From assembly GCF_003610915.1 (NCBI RefSeq), contig NZ_NSDJ01000001.1, positions 2,852,001 to 2,916,000 on the forward strand: a stretch of 64,000 nt of DNA, given 5' to 3'. Below, piece after piece: positions 34,159 through 42,873 of this stretch (the stretch's first letter is position 1; each line of letters starts with the position of its first letter). The notes beneath the pieces are model-generated. The model worked only from the letters and a program-made list of their open reading frames with translations, had not been told where the DNA came from and made no database searches. Position numbers and translations under genes: made by a program. Source of the DNA: Rahnella variigena. Its GTDB lineage: Bacteria > Pseudomonadota > Gammaproteobacteria > Enterobacterales > Enterobacteriaceae.

Positions 34159-35997
34159 TTAACCTAACGTTATCTGGCCGCTGTGGCCGGGAGACTGCCA
34201 GCGCAGTTGCGCGCCCTCCAGACTGACTTCCGGCACGTCTTTGTTGCTGATATCACTGCTTGCCGACGCACATACGGCGGTGATCAGCCAGTGTGAACCT
34301 GCGGGAAGGCTGTTTTGCAACACCGGAATGACCGCCGTTTCGGCAAACATAATGCTGCTGTTCGGCGGTGTGATCACCACACCGGCTTCCCGCACAGCGT
34401 GACTTTCCAGGCTGACAATCCGGCTGATGCCGTTACGTGCTGTGACCGTTATCGCACGGCGATCGCCGGTGAATTCAGCTTGCGTGGAAGGTTCCTGAAT
34501 GACCGCAAATCCGCCTTCGGCTGTATCAAGCGGACGCTGATTTTCGATGTGATGAACCCGCAGATGCCAGTCGCCGCAAGGAATAAGCCAGGTGCGGACG
34601 CAAACGTCATGCCACGGCAGCCAGCGGGAATAAATCATCGAGCCGGTGATGCGGGTTTCGGCACAGTCGCGACGTCCGCGAAAATATCCGTCGCCTTCAG
34701 AGAACATCAGCATCGAATCACAACCGGCGTGATTCAGCCCGTAACGGCCACGATCGAGTGTGAAACCGAACTGGCTGGAATAGGCGAATTTGGTGTACTT
34801 GGCTTCGGTATTTACAAAGTTATTCAGCTCAAGCTGCCCGGAGGTCAGCATCACCACATGCTCACCTTCGGCATCGCGGGTCAGGATCTGACTGGCATGA
34901 GGAATGCAGTGAGCGCGGGATAGTCCCGGCAGTGGTGCTTCGTCGGCCTGCCAGAACGCATCGTCCTGTGGCAGGGCCAGCACCAGAAACAGTTTGCACG
35001 CCCAGTAAGGAGAACCCGGCGCGTTATAGTCTTCGGCCATCACCAGATTTGGCGTGTGATAACCAATACTGAGAACGCCGTCACGGTCAAAAATAGGCTC
35101 TTTCAGCCAGTGCCGCAGATGACGCAGGATCACACCTTTAATGATGCCCGGCGTGAAAACGTCCAGTTTGCTGTACGCGGCGGCGCTCCAGAAAGCCGCT
35201 TCGGCGAAGCGATAGGTCAGGCTGCGGCCGAAAGGCACGGCCGCACCCTCTGCGGAGAACATGGTGATGAAATCCTGAGCGAAACGCTGCGCACGTTCAC
35301 GAAGCATGGCGGCACGCGGAGCATCCGCATCCGCCATATTTTGTGCGTAAAGCAGCCCGTAATAATGAAACGCCATTGAAATGTAGTAATCACGCGGACG
35401 ACCCGGACCATCGGAATACCAGCCATCGCCAAGATAATAACTTTCCATCAGTTCAAAACGGGCGCCTGCGGCAGCCTGATCCCAGGGCAGACCGCTCTTC
35501 TTAAAGCCCATCTGCACCATGATCGGGAAGAAATTCCAGTTGTTATTGGGAATGGTCGCATCACGCCCCTGATCCAGCCACGCCGCCAGGTTCTGCTGTT
35601 CCTGCGGGGTGAAATGCTGCAAGAGTTGCTTATTAAGGAGCGTCAGCCCGACACCGAAGGCGGCCATTTCTACACAGCGCTGATCGAAATCGCGGACTTT
35701 CCCCCAGTACTGCGGATGCTGCGGGTCGGTACCCAGGCGAATGGCATTCAGGTAGAACGGCAGATCTGCACATTCGCCGCCACCGGCCAGCAGCGGGAAA
35801 ATCCCCCACAGCATGCGCGACAGCGCCTCCATTTTGGCGACCTCTTTACCGTAATGCGTGGTGGAGTTTCCCAGATCAATGCCGCTTTTACCTTCTTCTG
35901 TATAAGGCGACACCGCCGAGAGAAGTTCATTAAGCAGTTGCTGCACATCGTCGCGGGTACGCAACGGATTATCGATATTCACAATATTCAGGGTCAT
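34159..35997 (-). CDS. DUF2264 family protein, probable polysaccharide-active enzyme
   Basis: A 612-residue protein of the DUF2264 family. I chose the ATG at 35997 (GGGAGAACTTTG upstream); the frame runs open to 36360 without a start signal. The N-terminal two thirds look like an alpha/alpha toroid (GKEVAKMEALSRMLWGIFPLL, NNNWNFFPIMVQMGF, LGDGWYSDGPGRPRDYY). The last third looks beta-rich (HDVCVRTWLIPCGDWHLRVHHI). That order is shared with heparinase-II/III-like lyases, but no catalytic residues can be named with certainty. No signal peptide is visible, so it is cytosolic. As first gene of the GH88 operon it probably acts on the same imported uronide. Confidence 0.8.
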   Translation of the reverse strand: MTLNIVNIDNPLRTRDDVQQLLNELLSAVSPYTEEGKSGIDLGNSTTHYGKEVAKMEALSRMLWGIFPLLAGGGECADLPFYLNAIRLGTDPQHPQYWGKVRDFDQRCVEMAAFGVGLTLLNKQLLQHFTPQEQQNLAAWLDQGRDATIPNNNWNFFPIMVQMGFKKSGLPWDQAAAGARFELMESYYLGDGWYSDGPGRPRDYYISMAFHYYGLLYAQNMADADAPRAAMLRERAQRFAQDFITMFSAEGAAVPFGRSLTYRFAEAAFWSAAAYSKLDVFTPGIIKGVILRHLRHWLKEPIFDRDGVLSIGYHTPNLVMAEDYNAPGSPYWACKLFLVLALPQDDAFWQADEAPLPGLSRAHCIPHASQILTRDAEGEHVVMLTSGQLELNNFVNTEAKYTKFAYSSQFGFTLDRGRYGLNHAGCDSMLMFSEGDGYFRGRRDCAETRITGSMIYSRWLPWHDVCVRTWLIPCGDWHLRVHHIENQRPLDTAEGGFAVIQEPSTQAEFTGDRRAITVTARNGISRIVSLESHAVREAGVVITPPNSSIMFAETAVIPVLQNSLPAGSHWLITAVCASASSDISNKDVPEVSLEGAQLRWQSPGHSGQITLG

Positions 35998-36048
35998 CAA
36001 AGTTCTCCCGGTGACTGAATGGGAACCAGAAAATAAGGGTTTATTAAT

Positions 36049-36088
36049 TTGAAATATTATTTCAATTCTCTGCGCCGAGATTGAAATA
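36049..36088. promoter_or_regulatory. TTGAAATA operator repeats between DUF2264 and araC-type genes
   Basis: A perfect 17-base palindrome TTGAAATATTATTTCAA (36049-36065) is followed by another TTGAAATA at 36081-36088. The two direct copies are 32 bases apart, three helical turns, and lie 50-90 bases upstream of the DUF2264 start. This is the arrangement expected for binding of the divergent AraC-type regulator. Confidence 0.6.
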
Positions 36089-36261
36089 TAGAGAAGTGAG
36101 AAGTGCTGATTGTTAACTGCTTCACAGAATGGCGTGATTTTTAAAATTGTGGTTATTAAATGGCGGGTAAAAGGGCTTAAATTATAAAAAGCTGACTGAA
36201 AATTGTGTTTTGTTGTCCTGAAGAAAAAAGACGCAAAAATACACTGCGAGGAAACACCCAA

Positions 36262-37113
36262 ATGCCCGCATCTGATTATCTCGAACGTATTGCCCTTAAC
36301 GAACGTCAGGTCTCTTTTAACCGGATGAGCCGCGGCAGCGCCAATTATTTTCACTGGCATCAGTGCCTGGAATTACTTTTTGTCAGTCAGGGCTACGGCA
36401 TTGTGATTGTCGATAATCAGCAATACACGCTACGGCCGGGTCGGATGTTTGTCTTCCCGCCATTCAAACTGCATAAAGTTTTTGTGGAAGCGGACGAGAA
36501 GAACGCGTATTTGCGCACCACCATTCATCTCGATCATCAGTTGCTGGATGGCTGTCTGCAATCATTCCCGCAGCGCCGCAGGCGATTCGCCAGTCTGTGG
36601 GATGCCGACCGTCCCGCGCCGATTTTTGATCTGAGCGATCATGCCAGCCATATAGAAGTGATCCTCGAACAGTTTAATCAGTTGCCCGAATCGCAGGCGG
36701 ATCAATGGGAAGAAATCGCCATGCTTATCCTGCAACTGATGGTATTTATGCCTGCGGAAGACGGGCAGCCGAAAACCATCAGTCGCACGACGGCCTCGAA
36801 AGTGATGCAATGGATCGAAGAAAATTACGTGCAGAAGTTTTCACTGGCAGACCTTTCGGCTGCGCTGGGTCTTTCAGAAAGCTATATATCACGGGTATTC
36901 GGACAGGAAACGGGCGGCTCTATTCAGGATTATCTCGCCACGCGGCGGGTAAAACGCGCCTGTGAACTGCTGCGGTCAACCGACCGTTCGGTTGAAGAGA
37001 TCGGGCTGCAATGCGGCTTTTCTGACGCGCCGTATTTTATCACCCGTTTTAAGAAAATGATCGGCAAAACGCCGCTGCAATATCGCAAGGCGGCGTTTTC
37101 ATTATTACCGTGA
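36262..37113 (+). CDS. AraC family regulator of the oligosaccharide operon
   Basis: A 283-residue AraC-type activator. The N-terminal cupin domain (FHWHQCLELLFVSQGYGIVIVD, then LRPGRMFVFPPFKLHKV) probably senses the sugar. The C-terminal double helix-turn-helix is typical (FSLADLSAALGLSESYISRVF and SVEEIGLQCGFSDAPYFITRFKK in shorter pieces). I prefer the ATG at 36262, preceded by GAGGAAACACCCA; a start at 36205 is possible. It diverges from the DUF2264-symporter-GH88 unit across 264 bases with TTGAAATA repeats. The CoA transferase gene converges with a gap of only five bases. Confidence 0.9.
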   Translation: MPASDYLERIALNERQVSFNRMSRGSANYFHWHQCLELLFVSQGYGIVIVDNQQYTLRPGRMFVFPPFKLHKVFVEADEKNAYLRTTIHLDHQLLDGCLQSFPQRRRRFASLWDADRPAPIFDLSDHASHIEVILEQFNQLPESQADQWEEIAMLILQLMVFMPAEDGQPKTISRTTASKVMQWIEENYVQKFSLADLSAALGLSESYISRVFGQETGGSIQDYLATRRVKRACELLRSTDRSVEEIGLQCGFSDAPYFITRFKKMIGKTPLQYRKAAFSLLP

Positions 37114-37118
37114 AATCC

Positions 37119-38507
37119 TCACATTGACTGCCAGCCAGCGGGGGAGGAACCGAGCGGTGAAGCCGGTAAACCCCATTGCAGCGACGTGTTTTCCAGCCAG
37201 ACTGGCGCAAGCAAACGCCGGGCATTACCCCAGACGGTGATTTCCGCCTCCGTAGAGAAGTCGGCTTGTTCTGCGGATCCAATCAGCGGTTCGTCGCTGG
37301 CGGCGGATGCGCCATTTTCCATCAGTTCCCGGGCGGTACGTGCCAGCGACAGGCGGAATTCGCTGCCCTGACCGGTCTCCACCCGTTGCGCTAAACCTTG
37401 CAAAACGGCTGCGGCCATCAGATAACCTGTGGTGTGATCAAGCGCCTGAACCGGCAGAGGCACCGGTTTATTGCTCCCAGACAGCTTCATTCCCTGTTGC
37501 GCAATGCCACAACTCATCTGCACCAGACTGTCGAAACCGCGGCGCTCGCGCCACGGCCCGCTCCAGCCATAGGCGTTCAGACAGACATCCACCAGACCCG
37601 GCGCAATAGCACGACGCTGCTCGCTGCCATAGCCGAGTTTGTGCAGCGCACCGGCACGGTAGCCATGAACAATCACATCTGCGTCACGCAATAATTCTTC
37701 GAACCGGTGCCGGTCCTGCGGGTTATGCAAATTGAGCCGCGCACAATGTTTACCCAAAGTGACATCGGCTTCCTGACTGGTTTCATCCCAGCCAAAGGGA
37801 TCGATACGCAACACATCGGCACCCAGTCCGGCCAGAAAACGTGTGGCGACCGGCCCGGCGATGATCCGCGTCAGATCCAGAACCTTAATGCCTGCCAGCG
37901 GTTTTTCACGGGATAATGCCCATTGCGGCAGCATGGCTGCCGGTGTTAAGGAGCGCTGAAACAACGGCTCATTGTGCAGGGATTTTCCCTGAACATGCTG
38001 CTGCCATTGTTCCGGGCTGAGCATCTGCGCGGCGCATCCTCCCGCCTGCACCACGGCCTGTTCCAGTTCAGCCTTTTTCCACATAATGACCCGCTGTGCC
38101 AGTGCTTCGCGGCTTTGTGCTTTTCCGAGCAGCGTTTCCACCACTTTGCGGTGCGCAGGTGCATTGGTATGCAAACGGATCCAGCCATCTGCTGTCGCGT
38201 AGTCACCCGCCAGACTGTCCCAGGCGGGAGGAATTTCCCAGCCTTCTGGCCTGATGCTGGTTTTACACCAAAGGGACGCCAGCCGGCGGTCGACGGTTAC
38301 GGTTTCATGTCCGCCATGTCTGAGCGCCAGTAACCGCGACAGCCCCATTCCGGCTAATGCCAATGATGCGGTAATAAGCGGGGTGACCGGATAATAAGAC
38401 GGCAGATTTCCTGCGCCGTTAATATGAAGCGAACAGGAAAGTGAAATCTCGCCGGTGAGCTGAGCGTACAGCGCCCGAGCCTTCTTCTGAATAAGTTCAT
38501 CTGACAT
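37119..38507 (-). CDS. CaiB/BaiF family (type III) CoA transferase
   Basis: A 462-residue family III CoA transferase. The core signature KVLDLTRIIAGPVATRFLAGLGADVLRID stands in the middle (from about residue 210) rather than at the N-terminus. The preceding 200 residues resemble a partial second domain, as in the longer members of the family. Other blocks are HCARLNLHNPQDRHRFEELL and VDVCLNAYGWSGPW. AGCGGAGTTAACGC precedes the ATG. The enzyme should move CoA between carboxylic acids, but the acids cannot be named. It stands alone, convergent with the AraC gene and divergent from opgD. Confidence 0.85.
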   Translation of the reverse strand: MSDELIQKKARALYAQLTGEISLSCSLHINGAGNLPSYYPVTPLITASLALAGMGLSRLLALRHGGHETVTVDRRLASLWCKTSIRPEGWEIPPAWDSLAGDYATADGWIRLHTNAPAHRKVVETLLGKAQSREALAQRVIMWKKAELEQAVVQAGGCAAQMLSPEQWQQHVQGKSLHNEPLFQRSLTPAAMLPQWALSREKPLAGIKVLDLTRIIAGPVATRFLAGLGADVLRIDPFGWDETSQEADVTLGKHCARLNLHNPQDRHRFEELLRDADVIVHGYRAGALHKLGYGSEQRRAIAPGLVDVCLNAYGWSGPWRERRGFDSLVQMSCGIAQQGMKLSGSNKPVPLPVQALDHTTGYLMAAAVLQGLAQRVETGQGSEFRLSLARTARELMENGASAASDEPLIGSAEQADFSTEAEITVWGNARRLLAPVWLENTSLQWGLPASPLGSSPAGWQSM

Positions 38508-38904
38508 GCGTTAACTCCGCTGTGAGGAATTTTGGCTTTACAAATTTATAACATCTATAAGACAGTGTGGGAAATTAATGAGTGACACTGTCACATAAAA
38601 GGTTTTAACTTTGCGCTAACAGAATGCTCCTAAAGTCCTCTGCAGTTGTTTCCCTTAAACAGGGTATTCTTTACGGCTCAATCCCTTGTTTCCAAAAACC
38701 CTCTCAGCCCTTGCCATACGGGGGATGAGCACAGTCATAAGCGCTCACTTTTTCAAGCGAAATATTAGCTGAATGCATTCAATTTCTTGTACTCGGCTTG
38801 TGAATTTTACGTTAGCCTTAGGGTCGAAAATTCTGAATACGCGGGGACTGCGTTTTTGTGACGAAGCCCCAGATTTTTTGCCCAGTACAGGAAACGATTC
38901 TGGC
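38508..38904. other. Divergent gap between CoA transferase and opgD
   Basis: A 397-base gap that must hold both promoters. The opgD frame is open back to 38773 but has no ribosome site there. I saw no other gene or repeat. Confidence 0.5.
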
Positions 38905-40563
38905 ATGGAACGAAGAGCATTTATTAAAGCATCTATGGCACTCGCCGCCTGGTGTGGTGTGCCGGCAATGTCCACACTGTTCACCCGTTCCGCAGAAGCG
39001 GCAGAGGCGAATGTGGCAGACGGCGGCGAATTGCCGTTTGATTTCAATGCGCTGAAAAAAATGGCGAAAGATTTGGCGGACAAGCCCTACGGTGGCGCGC
39101 CTCAACCCTTGCCTAAAACGCTGGCTGAACTGACGCCGCAGGCTTACAACGCCATTCAGTACGATCATGCGCATTCACTGTGGAATGGTCTGCCGGACCG
39201 CCAGCTGGATGTGGAATTATTCCACGTCGGCATGGGCTTTAAGCGCCGTGTGCGCATGTATTCCGTGGATCCGGTGAAACATATGGCGCGTGAGATTCAT
39301 TTCCGCCCTGAACTGTTCAACTATCACGATGCAGGTGTGGATACAAAGCAGCTGGAAGGCTTCTCAAACCTCGGATTCGCCGGTTTTAAAGTCAACAAAG
39401 CGCCGGAACTGACGCGTCGCGACGTGGTGTCTTTCCTCGGCGCCAGTTATTTCCGTGCGGTGGATGATACCTACCAGTACGGCCTGTCAGCGCGCGGTGT
39501 GGCGGTGGATACCTTCACGGATCAGCCGGAGGAATTCCCGGATTTCACCGCATTCTGGTTTGATACTCCGAAACCCGGCGATACGACGTTCACCGTTTAT
39601 GCGCTGCTGGACGGCATGAGCATCACGGGGGCCTATAAATTCGTGATCCACTGCGAACCGACCCGCGTGGTGATGGAAATCGAAAACCACCTGCATGCCC
39701 GCGAGGACATCAAACAGCTGGGTATTTCTCCGATGACCAGTATGTTCAGCTGTGGCACCAGTGAACGCGGGCGTTGCGATACGATCCATCCGCAAATTCA
39801 CGACTCAGATCGACTGGAAATGTGGACCGGTAACGGCGAATGGATTTGTCGTCCGCTGAATAACCCGCAGAGTTTGCAGTTCAACGCATTCAGCGATAAC
39901 AGCCCGAAAGGGTTTGGTTTGTTGCAGCTTGACCATGATTTCGACAATTATCAGGACGTCATTGGCTGGTATAACAAACGCCCGAGTTTATGGGTCGAAC
40001 CGGTCGGAGACTGGGGGAAGGGCGCGGTTAACCTGATGGAAATCCCGACGACCGGCGAAACGCTGGATAACGTGGTGTGCTTCTGGCAGCCGGAAAAACC
40101 GGTGAAATCCGGCGCTGAGTTCAGCTTCAGCTACAAACTGTACTGGAGTTCTGAGCCGCCGCACCGCAGCCCGCTGGCCAATGTGCTGGCGACCCGTACC
40201 GGTATGGGCGGTTTCCCGGAAGGCTGGGCACCAGGCGAAAACTATCCGCAGGTCTGGGCGCGCCGTTTTGCCATCGATTTCGTTGGCGGCGAGCTGAAAG
40301 CTTTTGCGGATAAAGGCATCGAGCCGGTCATCAACGTCTCTCACGGGAAAATCAAAAATATCGAGATTCTGTATGTGCAGCCGTTCGATGGTTATCGCAT
40401 TCTGTTCGACTGGTATCCGGACAGCGATTCTGTCGCACCGGTTGAGTTGCGTATGTTCCTGCGCAACGGACAGACCGCCTTGTCAGAAACCTGGCTGTAT
40501 CAGTATTTCCCGCCCGCGCCGGAAAAACGCAAGTACATAGACGATCGAAAAATGACGAAATAG
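38905..40563 (+). CDS. opgD: Glucans biosynthesis protein D OpgD (MdoD)
   Basis: A 552-residue periplasmic protein that shapes the backbone of osmoregulated periplasmic glucans. The start at 38905 puts a twin-arginine signal at residues 3-8 (RRAFIK), exported by Tat as in E. coli, and cleavage is expected near residue 32. Identity with E. coli OpgD is high over the whole length, for example [20 protein letters not shown] and [12 protein letters not shown], and the length is nearly the same. The gene is monocistronic. Its natural terminator has been split by the downstream insertion element. Confidence 0.95.
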   Translation: MERRAFIKASMALAAWCGVPAMSTLFTRSAEAAEANVADGGELPFDFNALKKMAKDLADKPYGGAPQPLPKTLAELTPQAYNAIQYDHAHSLWNGLPDRQLDVELFHVGMGFKRRVRMYSVDPVKHMAREIHFRPELFNYHDAGVDTKQLEGFSNLGFAGFKVNKAPELTRRDVVSFLGASYFRAVDDTYQYGLSARGVAVDTFTDQPEEFPDFTAFWFDTPKPGDTTFTVYALLDGMSITGAYKFVIHCEPTRVVMEIENHLHAREDIKQLGISPMTSMFSCGTSERGRCDTIHPQIHDSDRLEMWTGNGEWICRPLNNPQSLQFNAFSDNSPKGFGLLQLDHDFDNYQDVIGWYNKRPSLWVEPVGDWGKGAVNLMEIPTTGETLDNVVCFWQPEKPVKSGAEFSFSYKLYWSSEPPHRSPLANVLATRTGMGGFPEGWAPGENYPQVWARRFAIDFVGGELKAFADKGIEPVINVSHGKIKNIEILYVQPFDGYRILFDWYPDSDSVAPVELRMFLRNGQTALSETWLYQYFPPAPEKRKYIDDRKMTK

Positions 40564-40687
40564 TCCCCGTCATCCTTCAGGCCGCAGGTGCGCTGGCTGC
40601 ATTCGCTCACCCGAATCACTGACTTTAGTCAGCTCATCGGGATTCGTTCGTTTGCCGCCTTCCTGCAACCTGAATGATTTAGGGGAG
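40563..40687. repeat. ERIC-like (IRU) element
   Basis: About 125 bases directly after the opgD stop match the ERIC pattern: CCCGTCATCCTTCAGGC at the left, GCTCACCCGAATCACT and AGTCAGCTCATCGGGATTC in the centre, and CTGCAACCTGAATGATTTAG at the right, forming a long imperfect palindrome. The central segments correspond to the two well-known ERIC primer sites. Confidence 0.8.
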
Positions 40688-40771
40688 CGGTGATTAATAA
40701 ATACAAAAAGCCCCGATAATTGGACTGCACCCCAAAAGTTGGACACCCAACTGAGTAAGGTGCAGTTTTTT

Positions 40772-41296
40772 ATGGCGAAGCCAAAATATACCCTCGAAAC
40801 CAGAGTGGCTGTGGTCAGCCATTACCTCTACGGCAATGACGGGACACAACGGACCGCAGAACGTTTTGGTGTCGAAAGAACATCCGTTCGTCGCTGGGTC
40901 AGAGCCTGGCAATTACACGGTATTGATGGCATTACCTGGAAAAATGACCGCCATTCTCCGGCATTCCGGATTGCTGTTGTCCGGACTGTTCTCGGTGAAG
41001 AACTTTCAATGCGCGAAGCTGCCGCACGGTTTAATATCTCAAACGAGACCGTCGTCCGGCACTGGGTTAATGTCTACAAAGACGCTGGTGAGAATGGACT
41101 TCTGAGCATAAAACCCGGCCGGAGCAAAGGCATGACAAAACCCAAAAAAGCATCCCCACTTACCGATGAGGCGCTGGAAAAGTTATCTCCCGAAGAGCTG
41201 CGGGCTGAGCTCCGTTACCTGCGTGCAGAGAATGCCTACCTAAAAAAGCTAAAGGCCTTAGTTCAAAGCGAGAAAAACGGCAAAAAGCCGCAATAA
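40772..41296 (+). CDS. IS150-type OrfA, helix-turn-helix DNA-binding protein
   Basis: A 174-residue first frame of the insertion element. It contains two helix-turn-helix units (TAERFGVERTSVRRWVRAW near residue 30 and REAAARFNISNETVVRHW near 95) and a leucine-zipper-like tail (SPEELRAELRYLRAENAYLKKLK) used for dimerising. AAGGTG precedes the ATG at 40772. Alone it probably regulates transposition; after the -1 slip at 41242-41248 it becomes the N-terminus of the OrfAB transposase. Confidence 0.92.
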   Translation: MAKPKYTLETRVAVVSHYLYGNDGTQRTAERFGVERTSVRRWVRAWQLHGIDGITWKNDRHSPAFRIAVVRTVLGEELSMREAAARFNISNETVVRHWVNVYKDAGENGLLSIKPGRSKGMTKPKKASPLTDEALEKLSPEELRAELRYLRAENAYLKKLKALVQSEKNGKKPQ

Positions 41297-41349
41297 TCAG
41301 TGAGCTAAGGCGTAATTATGCGCTTAGTGACCTTCTGCGTGCAGCGGGG

Positions 41350-42135
41350 ATGTCCCGCAGTACGTGGTATCACAATATGAACGCGCTGAAGCGAGTGGAC
41401 AGGCATGCCGGACTGAAAGACAAAATCAGAGAGATATACCACCATCATAAAGGGCGTTATGGTTACCGCAGGATCACGCTCTCACTGAGAAAGCAGGGGC
41501 TGCTGGTGAACCATAAAACAGTACAGCGGCTGATGGCAGAGGTGTCGCTCCGGTCGCTTATCAGGGTGAAGAAATATCGCGCCTGGAAAGGGGAAGCGGG
41601 CAAGGCAGCCTCCAACCTCCTGAGTCGGGACTTCAGTGCATCAAAAGCCAACGAAAAGTGGGTTACGGATGTTACAGAGTTCTCGATACAGGGTAAAAAG
41701 TTGTACCTGTCACCGGTTCTCGATCTTTTTAACCGGGAAATCATCTCATACAGCCTGTCGGAAAGACCGGTGATGGAAATGGTGAATACCATGCTGCGTG
41801 ATGCGTTCGCAAAGCTCAGTCCAGAAGATGCCCCGTTGTTGCACTCGGATCAGGGTTGGCAGTATCGAATGGCAGCCTATCAGGCAAAATTAAAGGCAGA
41901 GGGCATAACGCAAAGTATGTCGCGTAAAGGAAACTGCCTGGATAATGCTGTAATGGAGAACTTCTTCGGTACGCTGAAATCGGAGTGTTTTTACCTGAGC
42001 CAGTTCGGGAGTCTCAGGGAACTGAGGGAGGCGATAGAGGGGTATATCCATTACTACAACAACGAAAGAATAAGCCTGAAATTAAAAGGCCTGAGTCCGG
42101 TAGAATACCGAACCCAGGCCCTGAAAGCCGCTTAA
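41350..42135 (+). CDS. IS150-type OrfB, integrase core (fused to OrfA by frameshift)
   Basis: The 261 residues from the first ATG carry the rve integrase core with Asp107 (WVTDVTEF), Asp167 (HSDQGW) and Glu203 (NAVMENFF), a DD(35)E spacing. The frame is open upstream to the slippery site at 41242, so the functional product is the OrfAB fusion read through AKGLSSKREKRQKAA. HHHKGRYGYRRI is the HTH_21 domain. The gene ends eight bases before the right inverted repeat. Confidence 0.93.
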   Translation: MSRSTWYHNMNALKRVDRHAGLKDKIREIYHHHKGRYGYRRITLSLRKQGLLVNHKTVQRLMAEVSLRSLIRVKKYRAWKGEAGKAASNLLSRDFSASKANEKWVTDVTEFSIQGKKLYLSPVLDLFNREIISYSLSERPVMEMVNTMLRDAFAKLSPEDAPLLHSDQGWQYRMAAYQAKLKAEGITQSMSRKGNCLDNAVMENFFGTLKSECFYLSQFGSLRELREAIEGYIHYYNNERISLKLKGLSPVEYRTQALKAA

Positions 42136-42298
42136 CATGAACTGTCCAACTTTATGGGGTCAGTCCATAATTCGGGGCTTTTGCTTTTCTACATTATTAT
42201 TTTTTGCAGGTGAACCAGACACAGGATCTTGCAAAATGCTTTAACGGGTAAAGCAAGGATAACGCACGGTACTCAACTGATGAAGGCCAGGATGGCAA

Positions 42299-42481
42299 TC
42301 AAAACGCCTTCACCAGCATTCCGTTCTGCGGCTGTTGCTGAGGATTTCTCAGCGCAGCATCGAAAGATTTTTCGACTTCTTTCAACTGCTGTAAAAATTC
42401 ATTTGGCGAAAAATCGTGTGGTTTGCTGCTCATATAGGCAAGCGCCAGTTCTTTGGCATTGTAGCGCTGAAAGTTATACAT
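42299..42481 (-). CDS. Hypothetical 60-residue protein
   Basis: A 60-residue protein that I do not recognise. It begins MYNFQRYNAKELALAYM, is largely helical (NEFLQQLKEVEKSFDAAL), and ends in a Gln/Asn/Pro-rich tail (NPQQQPQNGM). AAGGGAACAGC upstream of the ATG supports translation. It converges on opgD and used to share the terminator now split by the insertion sequence, so its transcript may run into the insertion element in antisense. The function is unknown. Confidence 0.6.
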   Translation of the reverse strand: MYNFQRYNAKELALAYMSSKPHDFSPNEFLQQLKEVEKSFDAALRNPQQQPQNGMLVKAF

Positions 42482-42873
42482 GCTGTTCCCTTATTAATGT
42501 TCGAAATATTAATGGAATGGCTAACAGCGAGCTGGCTAATGACCACTGCTTACGACGTGCTGCCAATGAAGTGAATAATACGTGACTGGCTGATAAGCGG
42601 AAGTCGCTTTTATTGATGTATTCAATAGATGAAAGCTAACACTCGACGGAATGAGTTTTGTGAGGAAATCATGCCGGTTTATATAATCATTTTGGGGTAT
42701 TACGTGATCGGAGAATTATTTCCCTCAATATTTGAATCATCTTCATTATTTGAAAAATTTCTTTGCGAGTCATGCTGTTAATGTGAATTAAAAGGGTTGG
42801 GCTTCCTGCCGCGCTGCGTTACCCTCGGGGTAGTTATTCACGTATGCATTATCAACGAAAAGAGGTTTTTATC
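42482..42873. other. Divergent gap upstream of gldA
   Basis: A 392-base AT-rich gap between the 60-residue gene and gldA. Apart from the promoters it must contain, I see no gene, repeat or strong hairpin. Confidence 0.5.

Larger units (their letters stand above)
40721..42167 (+). mobile_element. IS3-family insertion sequence, IS150 type
   Basis: A 1447-base element. The terminal inverted repeats of about 25 bases begin TGGACTG and end in AAGTTGGACA (40721-40745 and 42143-42167), and the target duplication TAAT stands at 40717-40720 and 42168-42171. Two frames overlap through a programmed -1 slip at AAAAAAG (41242-41248). Size, ends and slippery site resemble IS150. Both frames and the DDE triad look intact, so the copy may be active and recent. 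Confidence 0.93.
40706..42182. terminator. opgD terminator split by the insertion sequence
   Basis: AAAAGCCCCGA (40706-40716) and TCGGGGCTTTT (42172-42182) are the two arms of one hairpin; the 4-base loop TAAT is now duplicated on either side of the insertion. Before insertion this was a compact bidirectional terminator serving opgD and the convergent 60-residue gene. Confidence 0.85.
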
